Origin: Diplonema japonicum
Taxonomy: Eukaryota; Euglenozoa; Diplonemea; Diplonemida; Diplonemidae
Direction: 5' to 3'
Length of the DNA: 64,000 bases
NCBI GenBank assembly: GCA_964019335.1
Contig: OZ025655.1
Location: 1-64,000, forward strand
Shown: piece by piece, positions 10,545 to 21,789 of the stretch
How positions within the stretch are numbered: position 1 is the first letter of the stretch
Layout of the letters: each line of letters starts with the position of its first letter
Made by a program: the position numbers and the translations under genes
The notes under the pieces: model-generated
What the model saw: only the letters and a program-made list of their open reading frames with translations
The model's database searches: none
Told to the model about the DNA's origin: nothing

Positions 10545-11030
10545 CTAGTAAAGTTCGACCTTGTTTGCCTCGTTTGCAATGCTCTCTGCGTGTGCCTTGA
10601 GCTCTTCTGCAACGGCCTGGCTGGTCACATTTACCACAGCTTTCTTGATTGCCTGACGCTTCGCCGACTCCCATGCTCCTGAGGCACCCGGGATGTCCGG
10701 GATGCTGTTCTCAGGGTTATCGTCACCCATGTCGCTCAACATTCGTGACTGCTCGTTACGTGCGTCACGTGAAATGTCAAAGTCGTAGTCCATGTCGTCA
10801 GCAAATCTCTCGATCATGTCCTGCAGATACCTATCTTCCATCGTCTTCTCATGCGCCTCTTCCTTCGATAAGTCCTTGTGTTTTACCTTAACTGCAATGT
10901 ACTTGTTCTGGATCTGCTTAAAAAGATCCGCGTTACGACACTTCCTGCAGTCCAAACCCATTTTCCGAGCGTTCATTTTGGGAACAGGGGCATCGGACTT
11001 CTTGCCCGGCGATCCGCTGCAGTTTCCCAT
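10545..11030 (-). CDS. Putatively myristoylated small acidic protein
   Basis: Intronless, 161 aa. It begins MGNCSGSPGKK: Gly2 with Ser at position 5/6 fits N-myristoylation and Cys4 could be palmitoylated. A CRKCRN pair follows at ~30. The centre is acidic and helical (MIERFADDMDYDFDISRDAR), with a Pro/Gly/Asn-rich break. The C-terminal helix is amphipathic (AVAEELKAHAESIANEANK). I do not recognise the family. A membrane-attached calcium-independent adaptor or flagellar-membrane protein would fit, but this is a guess. It is flanked by 230-256 nt gaps, larger than usual in this cluster. Confidence 0.65.
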   Translation of the reverse strand: MGNCSGSPGKKSDAPVPKMNARKMGLDCRKCRNADLFKQIQNKYIAVKVKHKDLSKEEAHEKTMEDRYLQDMIERFADDMDYDFDISRDARNEQSRMLSDMGDDNPENSIPDIPGASGAWESAKRQAIKKAVVNVTSQAVAEELKAHAESIANEANKVELY

Positions 11031-11260
11031 CTTTCGTAAGGTGTAAAGTAAGAGTTACCTGAAAGTAATGCACGTGCAGAAAAAAATCAAAAAAATAAAA
11101 CAACTTTAAAAAAAGAGAGACTGCCTTCGGCTTCTCATTAACGGTACAAGGGAGGAAATAGATACAGTAGTACAATGTAGTTTAACAAAAAGGGGCAGGG
11201 TATAAAGGGGTACAAAACAAATAGTTTAAAAACCTGGATAACATGGGATAAAGCTTGCAT

Positions 11261-11554
11261 CTAATAACACCATTCATTCACAGCTCTGTCGGCTCGAAGC
11301 TCGGCATCAACAGTACCGTCGGGCAGTACGCCGACGCTTTTAGGCTTCACGTCTGAGGGTGAGCGCAGATGCCCTCGCTCGGCCTTGTAAGCCCTGACCT
11401 TAATGAGCACAGATGAAAGCGACAGCGCTAAGAGTGTTTACCCCAACCCTTGTTCATACATACTAGTAGCAACGTAAGCCAGGTTCTTCATAGTAGTCAT
11501 TTTCTTGTCGTTTATAAACGTGCTATTGCCTGTAGGACCTGAGAGGCAACTCAT
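11261..11554 (-). CDS. Small two-exon gene, 85 aa, unknown
   Basis: Exons 11554-11464 and 11427-11261 join in phase through a 36-nt intron with a GTATGT donor and a TTAG acceptor. Neither exon is long enough to stand out alone. The product starts MSCLSGPTGNS, has a mildly hydrophobic stretch (LAYVATTLSLSSVLI) that could be a short membrane or targeting segment, and ends in a charged tail (SDVKPKSVGVLPDGTVDAEL). Later in-frame ATGs exist at residues 19 and 22. It sits between the Q/H-rich and myristoylated genes, in the same orientation. The evidence is the clean splice plus codon-like composition. Confidence 0.5.
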
Positions 11555-11817
11555 TGAAAGAAGCACAAATAAGATTACCGACTAAACTAAAACAAAATCA
11601 CGTAGCGGGAGCCTTTAACTGGCCATGTTCGGAGTGCACGAGCCACCTCACGTTTGTGAAACGGTGACAGCGCAACGAACAGAATGCGGAGGGGAGGGTC
11701 TTTTCTTTTTTAAAAAAGCGAAACAAAAACCGCTGGTAAGAAAGATACCACTTACACTAAAACCTGCCCCGCATGACAAGGAGCACAACCACTGCACACT
11801 CCTTACACTAAACCGCA

Positions 11818-13877
11818 TTAGTTAAGACTGATGCCAGGTACACAGCCATCAAGAAGAGCCCGTTTCACACCTGTATTATATCGCTAAATCCTGAAACAAC
11901 ATACCTTCATGTATATCTGCTTGCCTTGCTAAGATGTCCTGGTTTTCAATAACCTCCTTCACCTGAAGGAGTAATACACAGAATGTGAAATTTACACATA
12001 CCCAAAGGCTAGGGGCCTGTAGCAGATTAAGCTTCCCAGGTGGATACTTCTGAAAGTAAGTGTGAGAGTAGCCGGAGAAGGGCACATTGTACAGCGTGCT
12101 CACCAATGGCACCTGCGATGCTTTTGAATACTTTATACTTTATCCATACGATGTCCCTGTGCTGCTTCTCACGCGACTCTGCATCGATATTTAGCTTCAT
12201 CTCTTTGTTGCGTCTGCTGGACAACAGCACACGCTCCGCGAGGACATGAGGCGATTCAACCTCACCAGCTTTCGTCTCGGGCCTGTATCGATTGATATCT
12301 ACGAGCAACAAACACACCTTCCTCCAAACCCGTGCAGTGTAGTAGCATAGCACAATTCCGCCTCGTTGATGCTGTTCACAATCTTCACCACCTCTCCAAA
12401 TCCTTGCCATTCGCACAGTTCCGCAGCCCACTTTTGGAACTCAGGCCTGAGCGCCAACCACCTCACCCCAACATCGTCAGTGAACTTGCTTGCGATGGAC
12501 TCCAACTCGGTCTTCGACATCTTCACAAGCAAACCCTTAATCTCTTCGATACTGGCGTATTCTCGCACGAAGCACATCGCTGCGCCCAAGAACTCCATAG
12601 CACCGTCAGTCACCTCACGGCGGATGAGCTGAGTGAAGCTGACAGTAATTAAGTACATACATATATTTTCCTATCATCATAAGGGACAACTGCAGAAGAG
12701 TTGTATAACCTCATATCAGACTTGCACTTGCTGGTGTTGATCTTCCGTGTCTCCCATTCGTCCTAAGGTGAGATACAATGATCGTGATCGTGCATACCTC
12801 CGGTACAGGGGGTGTACACTTGAACACGACATATCCATTCTTCACATTGCACGTTGCCTTCTCAACGTGAACCCTCTTGCCAACGAGCAACCTGGGTCTT
12901 ATGGCACACGATGCTGCGCTCAGCATAACGCAGGGGTAACCCATATCAACCCCATCATCCAGGTCCTGCAGTATTATATATAATATGAACTTCTCCATAC
13001 AATTGCATCAGCACTCCAGTCCTGAGGATCGACGGCCTGCCTCCCTACCTCAGACATGAAGCACAAGTACCTGTCGAACTCCTCGTCGTCCTCCATCTGC
13101 GCACCGTCATAAGCATACACCGACATAAACACATTTGCGAGAGACGTCTGCAAATGGATGTAGTGTCCTGCGGTGTCATACCTCGTCATCGTCATCCACA
13201 AAGTCCTCACGCAGGTCGTCCCTTGAATTCTCCCACGCACTAGTCTTCTGCAGCATGAATTGGTTGCATAGGATCACCATACCTCCACCGAATCCTTCCT
13301 CGTCAATGTCGCCTTCTTGGTGATAGGTTCCTTGACAGGCGACCCCTGAGGGTGGTAACGAATACGTAAGCACACATACCTTCCCTCTTGACTTAGGCGT
13401 GTTCGAGTAGTCGTAGTCGTGGCTTGCTGTGAAGGTGGTTATATACTACAGCTGTCATACTTCCAACTCCGCCCCACTTACCACCCTTACCCCTCCCAGC
13501 ACTACTTGTCACAGCTGTACCGACGTTTCCTGGCCTTCCGCCCCTCCCTTGCACCATGCCACCCCGTCCCGAATTGGCACCTCGGCCCCCGCCCCTTCCC
13601 ATCTGGCTCATCTGAGTCTTGGGCTCCTCACGTCGCACCACTGCTTCTTTGTAACTAGCTGACACTGTTAATAATTATATAAAAGTAAATGTCCACACCT
13701 GATCTCGCCTGAAAGAGAGCCGCCTTGGGTTGCTGTTCTTCCTTTCTCCTTTCTTCTTGTTCCTTCTCACGGCGTAATCTCTCTTTCTCTTCTTGTTCCT
13801 TCTTCTCTCGTTCTCTTTCCTCCTGCTGCCTTCTCAGCTCTAACTGCTTTTGCTCCTCTTGCTTTTGCAGCTCTTCC

Positions 13878-13909
<32 letters not shown>

Positions 13910-14686
13910 CTTTAATCGCAGTTCTTCTTCTTGGGCTTTCTGTGTTTCATTCTGATCTTGAGAGTACCCTTGTTGTTGCGGGTACTGATGGAACTGCTGG
14001 TGCTGGTGCTGATGCTGGTGATTTTGTTGGTGATATTGAAGATGCTGGTGCTGGTTCTGATGCTGGTGTTGCTGTTGCTGGTGTTGGTGCTGATGTTGGT
14101 GCTGGTGTTGGTGTTGGTGTTGGTGTTGGTGCTGGTGGAACTGGTGATGGTGCTGATGCTGAGGAACCGGCGGTAGATGCTGATGCTGATGCTGAGGGGG
14201 CTGGTAGGGGGGGGGCTGCTGTTGGAAATTGTGCTGGTTCTGATGCTGGTGCTGGTGTTGGTGTTGGTGCTGGTAGGAAGACATTTGGTGCTGGTGCTGG
14301 TGATGCTGGTGCTGGTGCTGGTGCTGGTGTTGGTGTTGGTGCCCGTGATGCTGGTGCTGATGCTGATGCTGATGTTGGTGGTGCATGTGTTGATGCTGCT
14401 GAGGCTGATGCTGATGTTGGTGTTGGTGCTGAGGCATCTGGCCTTGCCCTTGGTGCTGCTGTGGGTGCTGAAGAGGGTGAGTATGGGGATGCAACTGGTG
14501 CGGGTGAGGATGCGGGGGATACGGGTGCTGATTATGTGCATGATGCCCCCCGAAGTAAGGAGACTGCTGTGGTTGTGGATGCGAGTCATGCTGCTGCGGA
14601 GGCCGCTGCTGTTGTGGCTGCTGTGGCTGCTGGGGTTGCTGTGGCTGCTGCACAGTCTTTCTTTTATGTGGCGGCTTATACATCAT
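11818..14686 (-). CDS. Q/H-rich, RGG-containing multi-exon protein
   Basis: Thirteen exons: 14686-13699, 13658-13461, 13426-13380, 13345-13283, 13247-13182, 13147-13001, 12965-12798, 12762-12661, 12628-12318, 12282-12150, 12112-12002, 11962-11905 and 11870-11818. All junctions are phase-consistent, giving 814 aa. Residues ~10-270 are almost pure Gln/His/Pro with His-Gln runs, then a Glu/Arg/Lys helix (~270-325) and an RGG-type basic stretch (GRGGGRGANSGRGG). The remaining ~420 residues look globular (LLVGKRVHVEKATC; EFLGAAMCFVREYASIEEIK; FQKWAAELCEWQGFGEVVKI). I do not recognise the globular part. Low-complexity Q/H plus RGG is typical of RNA-granule or translation-control proteins. The ATG pair at 14686/14683 is 14 nt after a CAG acceptor; an upstream ATG at 14722 is possible. 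Confidence 0.65.
13860..14680 (-). repeat. Gln/His codon repeat tract
   Basis: About 800 bases of degenerate CAG/CAA and CAC/CAT codon repeats encode the Gln/His-rich part of the host gene. A near-pure CAG/CAA run (poly-Gln) lies at about 13,877-13,912. Long antisense open frames here (up to 270 codons) are by-products of the repeat. Confidence 0.85.
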
Positions 14687-15146
14687 TATATCACCTATTT
14701 CTGTTTGACAAAAAGAAGACATGCAAAAAGAAACAGATATTGAGAACAGAATAAAACTTATTACTCATTACAACAGCACCCTCCTGTATTTATCCAGCAC
14801 AGTCATCAAAAACCTTGCAACCTGTGCTAATAACAAGAAGGTGCCTGACCGGTAGGGTGGCTATAAGTTATGAACACTAGGGGTGGGAAGGAAAAGTTAA
14901 AGGGACACTAAATACGCCATCCATGTGCACTACGAAAGCCGTCGCAATATCAGGAACGAAGAAACCCCTTCATCCTGTGCACATGGACAGCAAAAGAAAA
15001 AACGGGGGATGCAAACAATAAAATGTACCATTATTAGAGTCAATATGTGGGGGGTTGAATCTCTCCATTATCTTTTCCTTTTCTGCTCTCTGCTCCCTGT
15101 TGATGGCCCCCTCCCTATCCCGGATACCGCTTCCGAGCAATGACTC

Positions 15147-15473
15147 TCAAGAAAACCGGGAAATGGTAGGAGGAGAAGGTGGGAAAAATTCGAAAAAATA
15201 AAGCTGAGTAAAGACAATCCCACCTGAGGACAGCCTCTTATGTTTACTATCTACTGGTGCACCCCTTCTGGCTTCGTCCAATCCTATGCTTCTAGTATGG
15301 CCTTTTAAGATCTTGGCAACCTTCCTCTGAACGGTGAAATAGCTCCATCTTTGCCCTGCTATAGTAAAGGCGTGCGGCAGACTTCTCTGCGGGTTGTGCT
15401 TCTTGTATCCTGGTACTTCACAGTGTTGGGAAAACTCGATCTTACCTTCGGCACAGAAAAGAAAACCTGACAT
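15147..15473 (-). CDS. Possible small gene, 108 aa
   Basis: An ATG-started frame sits immediately after a strong pyrimidine tract and TTTAG acceptor, in the orientation of the cluster. The first ~85 residues have protein-like composition (CEVPGYKKHNPQRSL; GQRWSYFTVQRKVAKILKG; SIGLDEARRGAPVDSKHKR). The last ~20 (LYFFEFFPPSPP) look like read-through of a pyrimidine-rich 3' region or intron, so the true end is uncertain. No family recognised. It could also be leader sequence of the Q/H-rich gene or a non-coding RNA. Confidence 0.3.
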   Translation of the reverse strand: MSGFLFCAEGKIEFSQHCEVPGYKKHNPQRSLPHAFTIAGQRWSYFTVQRKVAKILKGHTRSIGLDEARRGAPVDSKHKRLSSGGIVFTQLYFFEFFPPSPPTISRFS

Positions 15474-15651
15474 TCTAAATAAAAGAAAAAAGAGCTTCTA
15501 CGTAAAAAAGAAGAAGTTCTGATCAGCACAGAACTACTGCTCCCTGCACAAGGGACACAACCCTCAAGACGCAAGAACGTAGAAACAAAGGGGGGGTCGT
15601 TCTAGGGTAAAAGGTAAGCTTGGTAGGAGGAAAAAAAAATATTCTTTCGCG

Positions 15652-16594
15652 CTAGTTGACTGTCACCAAGCTTGCGCTGTTAGCTTGTGGCTGTTGTATT
15701 TCCTTCCGGTTTCTTGTTTCCTGAGGCTGCTGTTGTATTTGGTCCTTTTCCTTCTTTTGTTTTCGGATGCGGAACCCTGTCGAGTGTCTTAAACCCAAGA
15801 ATGCCATCATACCATATATCTTGGGTACGTAAGAGTAAGTCGGCTTTGTGACATTCGCAAACAAACTAGGGTTGCAGATACAGAAGAGATGGGGGAACGT
15901 GGTGCCCCAGAAAGCACCGTCGAGGCTCTTGTGTTTTGCAGAGCGGGGGAAGTAGATGTCTTCACACTTCGGGCAGAACACCTTGACGGAGGCCTCACGA
16001 AGGATATCCGACTGCCCGACCGGGAGTACCGACTGGCCGCAGCACATTACACGCGGGCACCTGCCAAATGATACATTTCTGTATTTCTCTTCCTGTAGTG
16101 GAAATCTCATTAAAAAAGAGAAAAAAGGTGTCACACCATGAGCTTCATCCCCCTCATGGTTAAGATAAATCTCGCATGAATCAGACCATAAAGGGTTTCC
16201 GCCGCCGACTCCACAAGCTGCTGCTGCTCCACTGTCAAGTCGTCCTCTGTGATGTCAATGCTTTACTCTGACAGGTTACATACCACCAGGGCTGACCAGG
16301 TCTAGGATATTATCGAGAGCATATTCATAAAAGGGCACCATACTCGACAGCCCTGTTAAATTAAAATCGTCCTGTTGGAAGGTAAATAGAAGTGTCTTTG
16401 CTGCATACCTGAATGTAATCTTCATCTACTTCGACAAAAAATTCGTTCCCTTTCAAAGTGCAAAACCATGTTATCCACGGTATCTCTTCCTCGTCCTCCT
16501 CATCCTGAGAGTCGTAAACGCTCAAGTTCGTGTCCTCATCATCTTTGTCCTCGCTTTCTTGTTTACGTGAAAACACAGGGTTTTTGCCCGACAT
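15652..16594 (-). CDS. CSNK2B: Casein kinase II regulatory (beta) subunit
   Basis: Exons 16594-16409, 16371-16284, 16246-16137 and 16092-15652 join in phase (introns 37, 37 and 44 nt) to 274 aa. Family hallmarks are present in order: [40 protein letters not shown], the zinc finger with CPRVMCCGQ and [28 protein letters not shown], and VPKIYG. The four zinc-binding Cys are kept. CK2-beta dimerises through this zinc finger and docks catalytic subunits. Extras are a long acidic, Ser-rich N-terminus, which includes possible CK2 sites of its own, and a ~60-residue Gln/Lys-rich C-terminal tail. The ATG is 10 nt after a CAG acceptor. It has one of the larger upstream gaps (783 nt) in the cluster. 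Confidence 0.93.
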
Positions 16595-17377
16595 ATGGTC
16601 TTTCCTGACTTTTCTTTGTTTTCTTATTTCAAATACGGTATAAAAGATTAACCCTTAGCCACCATCTAAAAAAAAAAATATATTGTACCGGATTTATATC
16701 GGAACGCAAAACTATTGGGGCCTTTTAGATGTACTCTCCCTGGGTGGGACCTTTCTCGGAACAATTCATCCCCAATCAATACTGTGAAAGAAATACAAGC
16801 GATAAAGGAGGCCAGTGTTGGGGCGCCCACACAAGCACTGCCTACCTGAGCTGTTTGTCGCTAGATACCGAAGGTTGTCAGCACGATTACATAAAAAAGA
16901 AAACCCACATGACTAAACTCTCCTTCCCAAATGAGCAGTTTCACCATCTCAAGGACCCTACCCCCTTATAAAGGTAAGAGTGCATCTCCCGTTTTCTCTG
17001 ATTTCTTGCACCAAGCGCATCCCACTTAAGGGCACTTTCACAAAAAAATAGCTGTCCAAAATGTCAATGTGAAAACAAGAAGCCCAGTCCTGGGGACTTC
17101 TTGCACAAAAAGGCATTAATCGGTTAATCTCTAACAAGAATCTCAAATATGGTTTCTGTATAAGAAAGAGAAAAAAAAAAGAGGAATATCGATTAAAGCA
17201 GAATGAAAAAATAGAAAATACGGAAAGAAGTAGAGGTTTCTCTTAAACGTAACACAATTACAAATACCCTGGCATTTTGAAAAAAGAAAAACAAGTTAGG
17301 AAAACATGAACGAAGACCCAGGGCTTCACGTAGAGTGGTGCTTAAAGACACACGCTGTTACAAAATGTACATTGTGA
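16595..17377. other. Intergenic region upstream of CK2-beta
   Basis: 783 nt with no gene I can support, much longer than most gaps here. It holds A-rich runs, a 62-codon minus-strand frame (17,146-16,958) without a good start, and the second copy of the GC-rich element. It may contain an internal promoter or a small RNA gene. Confidence 0.5.
16803..16828. promoter_or_regulatory. GC-rich element, copy 2
   Basis: 26-nt block ~210 nt upstream of the CK2-beta ATG, nearly identical to 10,358-10,384 upstream of the eIF3j-like gene. The shared core is TAAAGGAGGCC, GTGTTGG and CGCCC. Both copies lie in unusually large gaps. Confidence 0.35.
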
Positions 17378-20300
17378 CTACCACTTCTTACTTTTCTTAG
17401 ATGGAAGTTCGTAGTTGGTGAGAGTACCGATTTCTGTGATGGTAATTATTATCTGCAACGGAACAAACATACTCAGCGCCATCCTCCACTTCACCTCCCA
17501 CTCCTTCTTGATGAGCGATGTAATGTCTTGCATCGCCTTCTCAGTCTGCGCGCAAAGGTGCCATCGTACCTGCTCCTCGTCGTCCTGCTCGAAGTCAATC
17601 GCGAACCTCGTAGGGTGGATCGAGCCACCTGCATTGGGTGGCGGCAGTAAGATCTCAACAACGTCTCCCAAGGAACCCCTCTTTTCCAAATGCCACCTAT
17701 TAGCGTTGGACTCACCATCTGGCCATGAGTAGTACTTGTCACTGGCTAATAATATATCCTATATAAAATGGCTGCGACAAATCATGTAACATACGTCCTT
17801 CGTCACGGCGATGCTCACCGGCAGCATCGAACAGCTCACCTCGCGCAGTGGGTACACGTCTTGCGGGAATGACATGTACGATTCCTTATCCTTACCAGAC
17901 TTCTTCTGCACAAAGAGCTGGTCCTGTTTCATAAACACTAGGAAGTATCCGAGCACCGTCCCCATGCCCTGTGCCAGAGGCCTCGTCACAAATGGCGACG
18001 GATGCAACGTGATCATTCCGTCCTTGTCTGTGGTGTGTTGCTGGGGCTGGGCATTGCATACTTGATCCCCTGATCCCTATGAAGGTCTTCAATAGGGACA
18101 ACGTCGTCTTCCTGCACCTCGGCAACAGAAGATAGCTAAACCCCGCATCCCCACCGTACACAAGGCGCATGTACTGCATCCCGAATCCTGAAATGCAGCT
18201 GATTGTTATATGATGCACACCTATTTCTATTTTCAACAGATCGCTGTTCTGGTGACATGAAAGAAACAGAAAAGGCTTGGACGACTTGCCCCCGCGCCCG
18301 AGGTGGTTGCAATCTAGGGTGAAGTAAGTGTGTGTCCCGCTGAGCGCAATCCAGCAACTCTTCTCCTCCTGCTCACTACTTACGTTGCCCAGCAGTACAT
18401 TGCAGTAGCTGTGTTATATTCTTCAAATTAATTAAATGCATCATACCAAGAGGACTCCAACTGCTCACCAGTGTCAACGTCCCGCCGCTTAGCATTGATG
18501 ATGTGCGTGCCAGCCTTGATATCGTGCTTCTCTAAGGCGTCGATATCGGGCTGTAAATAGTGAGGTGTTGATCTTCTGCATACCCTTCGCTTCCCGGCGA
18601 TCTTAGAGCCAAAGTTCATGAACACATCGGAATCGGTGGCAATATGCTGACTGCTGCCTACGCGAAGCTCAGCAGGCGAGACGCATTCAGTTTTCGATAG
18701 TTCGCTGAATGTATTGCCTGCATTTATTATAACATACCTAGTAAAGGGTGGGTGGCTGAACGAGAAAGTCTGCTGGCCTGAAGATGCAGATCCCTTGAGG
18801 CTTGTAACAACAGGCCATTGCGGTGCTGTTCGGCACTCACTTAACCGCTGCTTCAGCATACATATTAAGCACTCCTCGCTCCTGCGGTATGTGGGGGAAG
18901 TAAACTCTGACATACGCTTCGTTGGCGACCTCAAAACCAGCCAGCAGTACAGGCTCGGACACAGGATGGAATGTCGCTCTGATCTCAGCCTGCTGGATAC
19001 GCTGGAGGTACGTCACCCCTGCATTGGTTGTCGTGTACATGGCACCAGGGGTAGGTTCTACAGTCACCTTCTTCGGGTCCCACGGCTTGGTCTCACCGAT
19101 CTCCCACGTCCTCACGTTCTGCATCTTCACCGCATTCGTAGACTCCTTCCTGCCGTAGCCGTGGAACATTGTCATGTTCCTTGTTACAAATCCGGTCTGG
19201 TCAGGCTGCGAGAGGAAGCAGGTCGACCCGCCTTTGCCGCCAAAGAAGCCTTCTTGGCTATCCCAATCGTCTTCAAGTGCTTGGAACTGGCTGCTTCCAA
19301 AGCTATTACCAATGCTGTTTCGATGCCTCGACAAGGCTGTCCTTATGCTGATATATACAACCTGGTCGGTCGTGTGCGCGTCGACAGCGATGAGCCTCGT
19401 GACCTCTGACCCAATGTGCACTGGTGGAAGCAAAGACGCCTTGAAAGGGATCTGTCCGCTGACTGGGATGCGTACGGTGCCCCACTTGTTGCGTCCAGCA
19501 TTTATTCTCGACACGACAGGAGTAATTGTGCCCTCCTTGAGCAGTGCCGACAGACGGTCGCCGACATCGGAGACAAAAGACCTCCACGAGACGCACGTCG
19601 CACTGAAGACATCAGGGTCGTTCAACCTCTGCTCATTTTCTTCGATAAAAGTGGTGATCGTTTCCTCTGGCAACGTGGAGTCTGAGAAGCTCTTTGCGAC
19701 CACACTTTCCAGGAAACCTCCCTTCTCGACCTCCAGACTCCCCATCGTAACAATCTCCCGTCTAACATCCTGCGGAGCACTCGTGTAACTCGGACTGTCG
19801 TCGGTCTCTCTTGCATCTGACTCTGGATCTTGCTCCTGCTCCGGCTCTTGCTGATCCTGATCCCGCTCTCGTTCCTGTTCTCGCTCCCGTTCTTTCTTCG
19901 GTGTGTCGTCACCGGCCTTTCTTTTGACTACGCGCTTCACTGTTTTGTACTTTCTAGTCCCCTTCCGTGGCTTTACCACAGGCTCGTTGGTGCCTGACGA
20001 GAGATGCCTAGAGTCGATACTGTGATTGTGGGATTAGAAACTTTAACATACTCCATCCACGTTGCAATCACTACCAGCACCGCCGCAACAGCTGGTGCAC
20101 TTACCCGCTCTAACGCTTCCTTGGATTCAGGACTCAGATCGACCTTCTTGATTCTCATTGCGCGGGGGCTCTCTTCGATGACCTGTGGTGCTTTCTTCTT
20201 TCCTACCTGTCACACATACCATAGAGTTATATCGCATGTTGCTAGGGGGCGATAGATAGTCCTTGTACTTGGCACTCGTCGTCCGCACTGCCGACTTGCT

Positions 20301-21434
20301 GATATCATCACCTTGCAGTAGCTTCCCATCGAGAACGAAGTCCTTCCACCTGTCAGTGTGGATCATACCCGCAACGAGCGGGCGGTACTGCGGCACATCC
20401 TTCATCAGCAACCCGTTGTTCTTTAAGAATATCTCTACCAACGACGTTGTGTTCGCCAGCAAGTAGAAAACCTCGTTCCAGGACTGCAGGTGATTCGCGT
20501 CAACGTGCAAAGTGTGAATCTTCGGCAAGTCCCACAGACCCTCTACGGACATCAGACGGTTTCCGCTGAGGTTAAGGCTTGTAACTGACGGTGGGAGCAC
20601 CGAGGCCAGTTCCAACGCAGACTCAATGTGGTTGTCACTGAGATCTAACGTCGTGAGCAGCGTGCAGTCGGACAAGTGCTGCACCTTCTGAATCCCATTT
20701 TGTGTCAGTGATAACTTCTTGACGGACACCAACTGGCGGAGACATGGCAGCATAACAATCTCATTACCAGACACAACCACAGTACGCAGCTCGTTCCATG
20801 TCTCGGTGCTGAAAACGTCGTTTAAGTCATACTTCGTGTGAGGTAGCAGCGACGAGCGCACTGTGAGACTCTTCAGTGTCTTCACCACGTCTGGTATCGA
20901 GCTGACGTCGAAGTCCTTTACGCGCTTCACTACTAACGTCTCTATGTCCTCACCTAGCTGCGACAAAACGACAAAACTCTTATTGATGATGGCCTCTTTT
21001 ATCCCTAGAGGGGCATTCTGCACCTCCTCGACGTTGCAACCAGCAAACTCAATAGACTTCAGGCTGTTGAAAGGGTACAGGTCGATCGTCTTCTCGTCGG
21101 GGGGCATTGTCCCAGGCTGTATTTTCACCCGAGGACACACCCTGAAGCAGTCGAACAAGCACCCAAATGTCCTTCTGTCCTTACCTTCCTGCGTCTCTCG
21201 TCGCAGCAGTCGGGTCCGGCTTTTTCTATCTGAGTCCTTCAATTCCTCTAACCTCTGCACTGCATACTTGATACCTGTCAGCGTAAGAGGAACTACACGG
21301 TCGCCCTCCGAGAACAAAGACCCATGCTTCGCTGCGTACTCAGCTAGGTTCTGTATGATAGCCGCATCGCTCATCTTCTTATTAGATCTCGCCTTGCCGG
21401 AGCTGGTGGCACTCCTTTTGGATGAGAAGCTCAT
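17378..21434 (-). CDS. Large LRR protein with basic linker and beta-rich C-terminal domains
   Basis: Ten exons: 21434-20220, 20182-20052, 20019-18841, 18800-18738, 18704-18584, 18550-18447, 18408-18221, 18187-18062, 18027-17795 and 17758-17378. Phases agree, giving ~1,246 aa. Residues ~215-345 are leucine-rich repeats (LRTVVVSGNEI, LTTLDLSDNHI, VTSLNLSGNRL, IHTLHVDANHL). A basic and Glu/Gln-rich linker follows (~450-500). Three further segments are beta-rich; the last has a PH-like helix (WHLCAQTEKAMQDITSLI) and ends SKKSKKW. Family not recognised. The exon pattern between ~18,190 and 18,020 is the least certain; other phase-consistent choices exist. It starts after a short upstream ATG that stops at once. 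Confidence 0.6.
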
Positions 21435-21789
21435 CACGTATGCATCCCTATGTGCTGTGTGAATGATACGTACTGTTGTAAAATCAAATCAAACTAAACC
21501 TAACCAAGCAAACAAGCAAAAGCGGCAAACTTCAAACTCCTTCTTCTATTTCGTTTATTTTTCTTCTTCTCATTCCATATTATACTTTCGTTCATTTATC
21601 TTTAGTTGCATGTTCACGTTCCCCACGAGTTCTTTTTTACTTCGTTCGTCTTGTTTGCAACAACCAGGGCACGCGAGTGATGAAAAAAACTTAAGGATAT
21701 ATGCGGTGTCAGCCTGTCTTGTTGTGCAGCCGGTTTTTATCTCCTTGCAGAACGTAATACCATTGTTCAACAATAATGAAAAGACGTAA
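21435..21789. other. Intergenic spacer
   Basis: 355 nt between the EGF-protein stop and the LRR-protein start. I see only pyrimidine-rich DNA and a read-through frame continuing from the upstream gene region. No gene is supported. Confidence 0.5.

Noticed and set aside
13931-14754. Long plus-strand open frames (up to 270 codons) rich in Gly/Ala/Asp or Leu/Val
   Set aside because: They are antisense by-products of the CAG/CAC codon repeats of the Q/H-rich gene.
15340-15400. GCCTTTACTA loop resembling U5 snRNA loop 1 (minus strand)
   Set aside because: One U is missing, the flanking stem does not pair and no convincing Sm site follows at the right distance.
16958-17146. 62-codon minus-strand frame as a small gene
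   Set aside because: Non-ATG start, no acceptor context, no clear composition bias; it also includes an imperfect hairpin that may be structural.
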